A DNA stretch of 64,000 nucleotides, from NCBI RefSeq assembly GCF_029633865.1, contig NC_079215.1, positions 49,405,343 through 49,469,342 of the forward strand. Reading direction: 5' to 3'. This DNA comes from Lampris incognitus. Lineage: Eukaryota; Chordata; Actinopteri; Lampriformes; Lampridae. The stretch's first letter is position 1. Each line of letters starts with the position of its first letter. The position numbers and the translations under genes were made by a program. The notes beneath the pieces are model-generated. The model was not told the DNA's origin, made no database searches, and saw only the letters and a program-made list of their open reading frames with translations. Below, piece by piece: positions 47,833-64,000 of this stretch.

Positions 47833-50044
47833 ATGGACGGTGAAAGGCAACTTGTGAGCGGGGTCAGTCAGAGACGGGAAAAGAGGTCTTACGCAGACTT
47901 TCTGCTTGACGCGGAGGAGCCGGGGGGCCATGCGGAGGAAATGAACGCCATGAGACCACGCAACGAGGCTGTTGGACCTGTGGCGGAAGTTAGCGGAGGA
48001 TTTGATAAATTAACAGATTTGCTGACTGCAGAGGTACAACAAAACTTGAGAACATGTCTCAAACGGAAGCGGATTTTCCGTTTGATACAGAGACGTGTTA
48101 ATCAATTTTGAACGTCTGTTATAAAGTCTGTAGTGTCGAATTTTTTAACGAGATGCTGTTTGATTTTCCAACAGGAACCAGAGAGCTTACCCAAAAGGAA
48201 ATGGGAACACTTTGGTAGGGAACAGTCATGGATGAATTAAGAGTGTTTGAAGGCTGTTTAAGTTTTCCTTGCTGATCAAACATAAGCTATGTGGTAAGAG
48301 AAGAGATTCAATATCTGTAATGCCCACCACAAAAATAAATCACCCTTTGTAGGTCATTGCAGAGACGCACCAGAACTTAATGAAGTAGACTCATTTCCTT
48401 TCTTCCCATCCTACGACATATATGCGCCACAAGATGGGTGGAAGGAGAGAGGAGAAGAGGTGAGAGCATGGATGTGAAGTGCCAACATGAGACCAATCAC
48501 ATTTTACTCTTTCAGGTGAAAGTTGACAAAACACCTAGTTTGATGGATAGAGATCACATCGTATCAGCAGAGATTTGGCAGTTAACTCTCTTGTTCAGGA
48601 TAAACTTTCTCTGGAAAACCAATTTTCCCGACACTAATCAAATGTCAATGATGATGTGTAGGCTGGAACAGAAGTCAACTGGTTGGATTCAATTTCTACA
48701 GCAGAGGGCGGTATTGACCAGGTAATCCAATCATGCCCCCCCCCCCCAAAAGTTTTACCTATCCAGTGTATATATACTGTAATATCTTTTTACTTTCTTC
48801 TCAGCCAACTCTAAGGCCCTTAACTGAGCACTGGGAATATCTAGATAACGAGCACACTGCAGCCGAGTCCTTCGTTGCTAGTTCTCATACTTCTGCTGAT
48901 AGTCCATTAAGCCGGACTAGTTCAGTCACATTCACATGTAGTTCAGACACAGCCATTGGTAGTCCGATCATAATGGCCAGTCCCACAGCTTTTGCAACAA
49001 GTGCTACCAGTTCAACCTCTGAAAGTCTCAGATTCAATCATGTTGAATCTGACTGCCTTAACTTGGACCCAATGAATGCTGCTGCCCACCTGCACCTGTT
49101 GGGAGAATCCTTGTCTCTCATTGGACACCAACTGCTGCAGACAAATGTAAGTAGAGCAAAAGAAATTGGAAAACCTACCATTTGTCAGTGTCATTTAAAA
49201 ACCTTATGAAAGTCAGCCTTTTAAGGGTTGAAAATCAGGTTGTGTTTTTGCTCTTTTCTTTTTGTTTTAACCATCCATTTAGCCTACAATTTAACAAAAC
49301 AATGGAAAATGTACTGCTGGAGTTTGTAGAGTTTATGAATCTAAATCCAAGCGCAACTGGGATCCATGTTAAAAAAAAAAAAGTTCTTCCTTGCATTTGA
49401 CCCTGTATCTGCATTCATATACTCTGCACACTGCAGGGGTGTACTTTCCCTTGTTCGTCATCTGTGAGGCTGTTCAAAATCCTGATGCCCTTCATATGCA
49501 ACTCAATTTTGATGCAATCAGTTTACAGCATATTAATTGCATGTAAGGCACCAGATTTTTATGACGTTAAACATGCAATGGTAAGATGGAAAATACAACT
49601 GTCTTGCTGGACACAAGGAGAATCCCCCTATTTCCCCAACCTTTTTCTAAGAGAGACCCTTTCAGAGATGTTGAAAGACTACATTGTATGATACTCTCCA
49701 CTCTATTGTCATATTCCTTTCTCTCTCTGACTCTGCAGAAAATGGTGTGTATGTCCAGTTGCCTGTCTTTACTCCTGGACTCTCTACTCTGTGGCCTGGC
49801 TCCTCTAGCTTGCCTCACCTCACACATACCAGAGCTCAGGAGCTGCCTGCAACACACAATGGTGAGAGATGTGACCCCTTGGCATGCAGTGTACACAGCG
49901 ACACACAAATCTGGAATATACACATCTGCACACAGCTAATATATAATTGAATATGTAGGATGACAAACCTAATGTCTTTTTATTCTCTTAATTTTTAAGG
50001 CCGACACTCTGGGGAACATTGCCTATGTGATGCCTGGACTATAA
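47833..50044 (+). CDS. hmgxb4: HMGXB4-like protein lacking an evident HMG box
   Basis: HMGXB4 (HMG2L1) is a nuclear HMG-box protein linked to Wnt signalling and chromatin remodelling. Exons that join in phase are 47833-48033, 48175-48214, 48353-48459, 48516-48560, 48805-49146, 49739-49861 and 50000-50044, giving about 300 residues (human HMGXB4 has about 600). The N-terminus SQRREKRSYADFL matches the family's SQREKKRSYKDFL. The C-terminal half has AAHLHLLGESLSLIGHQL, LSLLLDSLLCGLAPLACL and the end TLGNIAYVMPGL, all close to human HMGXB4. No HMG box could be read between 48560 and 48805 or elsewhere. The fourth exon's donor is the least certain; a longer form of that exon gives a phase clash. 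It may be the second teleost paralogue. AATAAA is at 50229. Confidence 0.75.
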
Positions 50045-50228
50045 AGTGATGAAGACACTTCGCAGCCAACAGCACATTACAAGATTGTTAAGAATGGTTT
50101 AGATTAGTTTGGACTCATTGCAAAAATCTTGATCTAAAATGACGTGTTAAAAATATTATTTTCTACTTAACAGGATCTAGCTTTAAATCTTGTAAATGTG
50201 TTTATGAATGATTTTTTTTGTGTTCTTC

Positions 50229-50234
50229 AATAAA
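50229..50234 (+). terminator. Polyadenylation signal of the hmgxb4-like gene
   Basis: AATAAA lies 185 bases after the stop codon, preceded by T-rich DNA. Confidence 0.65.
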
Positions 50235-50239
50235 AGCTC

Positions 50240-50810
50240 TTCTTTGTTACACAACCATCGATGCCTTAAATTTGTGTCATATCTATCACCATTCCGTTCC
50301 CTTTAAAACCATGAACTTCACTTCTGTCATTAGACGTCGGCTATGGCAGAATTGGCATGATGATTGGATTTCTCTGGTTGGCGATCAAAGGTCAGAAAAC
50401 ATCTCAGATCAGTGGAGTTGATTTAGAGTCGGAGCTGCAAGGCAGGACCGCAGCACAGTTCCCAGTAGTTTGTGTTGTCTTTTACAAGCCAAATATTATA
50501 AACCTAAATCATGATTGTGTATCATAACCTCGATTCTGACCAACTTATGATGGCACCTCTGCAGCACTTTCCATCCAATATTTACATGAGTGCTTTGGAG
50601 TGTGCTTGTCCTTGCTTTAACCATTAGCCCAGAGGTTGAACCTAGCATTGAAAGACATCCATGAATGTAATATTGGTGGTGACATGATGAATATATTTCC
50701 ACAGAGAATGATTCACATATGCCCAAGGTTACACATTCTCCACCCCATCATGGAATGTAAAGCAGCCTGCAAGCAAGAGAAACTAGTGATTTAAAAAAAA
50801 AAAAGCATGT

Positions 50811-50841
<31 letters not shown>

Positions 50842-52330
50842 TGTGTGTGTGTGTTGGATGAAAGACAAACATTAGGGAGTAGCTAGACGGGCAACTCCTT
50901 AAACCTGGGACACACCTGTAGATGTAGTTCAGATGAATGTAGTGGGTGGCAGAGGTAAGACCTGACCTGAAGAGACAAAGTATTCTGAAGGAAACTGTGG
51001 ATGAGTCATAACTCAAATTCAGTAAAGCTTTACTAACCAGAACAAGGAAAGAGGACAGGGATACCAAAAACCTGTTTTGAGACTTCAAACTCCTCACATT
51101 TGAGTAAGTATGCCTGCTGTGTTTTTCACGAGGAGGGTCATGTCTTGATGCGTCTATATTGTCGTTTGCCTTCTGAGAAGTGCATGTTTGCAACAGCAAA
51201 TTGTGAAATTCAGGAGGTTGATTCATGGTTCCGTTCTTCCTTTTTTGGCTATTGTATGGCACCAGACTGCATTTATACCCAGTAGTAGCTATGTCAGTAC
51301 TGACAATACATTTCAGTGTTATGTGGTAGCACTGTATAATGTTAAATCTCGTTTACTTGTTCCAGTAGAGACATACTAGCTCCTGACCACCCCACAATTC
51401 AACTTTTCTGAGTTTTCCTAACGCTGAGCTAGTTTCACTTTTTATACTCGCTTCAGTGCGAGTAGGATTCATGAAATACTTCTCATCTGTGTAACACTAC
51501 AACCTGCAGTGATGCACATTTCTTTTGTTTAATGTGTGTTGGTAGGTGGATCTGTTTATGAACATGCCTGCATGAAAAAAAATCAAAATATTGTAGAATG
51601 CAGTTGGACAGGACTAGCAAGGCGTGGCAAGCCACGTTTCACCTAAGCTCACCAGGAAAAAGACAATATTGTGAGAAAAGTTGGAAAGAGCTCCACTGAA
51701 GGGAAAGTAGGATTAGCACCAGCATAGATATTATCCCTGACCTTAACCCTTGTTTACACATCCACACTTAGTGAAAGATGAATCGATATGCTGGGTACAA
51801 CAGACTAAGTCGGAGAAATGTTTCAGCAAAATTAAAAGGCTAAAAAGGAAGTTGAAGATGCACCTTTTAATAGTTTTGATCATGAGATTGCCCTGTATAA
51901 GTGCAACCCAGTACAGAAACATGATCATACGCAAGTCTGTATCAGACAACATATTCTGTACAACAAACCCTTACTTACTGAATTCATAGCTCATGTCAGG
52001 TGAAATTAATGTGTTGAATCAATAGGAACTAACCCAATCGAGACTAATCTGTTTTTCGAGTTTTGCTCACACACCTCCTAAGTGAATGTAGGTGTGAGGC
52101 AAGCCCCTGGCTAAATCCATGGGTGAACACTCAGTCTACCAACATGCCCTTACTTCAATTTAAACGCTTATTTTCACCAATCTGTTTACCACATCTCATA
52201 TTTTTAATTATGCAGAACATTCAGTCCACTCCAGGCCTAAATATCTTGGGTTTTTTGCTTCTCAATCTTCTTCAAGGTGATGGATTTTTTTCCTTCTGGT
52301 CATTTTGACATCAACTTCTCTCTTCTTCAG
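50240..52330. other. Spacer before the AIG1-type gene
   Basis: No exon is convincing. The stretch has a CA-then-GT palindromic microsatellite (50811-50854), a hairpin ACTCGC..GCGAGT near 51444-51461, and, at its right end, the pyrimidine-rich tract and CAG that precede the first recognised exon of the next gene. The promoter and any 5' non-coding exon of that gene should lie here. Confidence 0.4.
50811..50854. repeat. (AC)n(GT)n palindromic microsatellite
   Basis: About 14 AC units run directly into about 9 GT units, so the tract is self-complementary and can fold back. Confidence 0.9.
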
Positions 52331-52332
52331 CT

Positions 52333-64000
<11,668 letters not shown>

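Noticed and set aside
48438-48725. Longer version of the fourth hmgxb4-like exon
   Set aside because: Using the donor near 48721 breaks the phase with the next exon, whereas the donor after 48560 fits.

Overview
The window looks like a teleost fish chromosome. Genes are intron-rich, and introns and spacers are full of dinucleotide microsatellites, tRNA-derived SINEs, RTE- and L1-type LINEs, a Penelope-like element and several MITEs. The order of recognisable host genes is nfix (+, 3' half only), an unrecognised small gene (-), rnf11 (+), hmox1 (-), an hmgxb4-like gene (+) and a two-domain AIG1/GIMAP-type GTPase gene (+, open at the window end). HMOX1 and HMGXB4 are close neighbours on human chromosome 22q12, so that pair is conserved synteny.

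Layout. 1-15.1 kb: the last four coding exons of an NFI transcription factor, best matched to NFIX, with very microsatellite-rich introns and a long 3' UTR. 17.3-21.6 kb: a head-to-head pair, a 124-residue protein of unknown function (-) and the RING-H2 E3 ligase rnf11 (+), sharing a promoter region with an ETS-like site. 24.0-27.1 kb: a complete six-coding-exon hmox1 with a non-coding first exon, TATA-like box and an NRF2/BACH-type site. 28-43 kb: a transposon graveyard holding SINEs with clear target-site duplications, a broken Ty3-like fossil, a hAT-type MITE with perfect 8-bp duplication, two L1/Tx1-clade LINE pieces end to end, a Penelope-like element with a GIY-YIG endonuclease domain, and two related inverted-repeat elements.

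43.2-47.6 kb: a DNA transposon with terminal inverted repeats. It encodes a THAP/DDE transposase on the left and, facing it, the first exon of a second protein that I read as the SWIM/YqaJ-type partner; this resembles the ISL2EU group. 47.8-50.0 kb: an hmgxb4-like gene that seems to lack the HMG box. 52.3-64.0 kb: one gene with two AIG1 GTPase domains joined by a charged linker and followed by a tail of tryptophan-containing repeats. Its introns have absorbed a near-full-length RTE LINE, at least five SINEs and a MITE.

The host genes do not form one pathway. The most unusual items are the two-gene THAP/DDE transposon next to the hmgxb4-like promoter, the tandem-GTPase gene, the unrecognised rnf11-divergent gene, and a perfect palindrome with paired AP-1/MARE-core motifs in an hmox1 intron. 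All calls come from reading the sequence; no database search was run.
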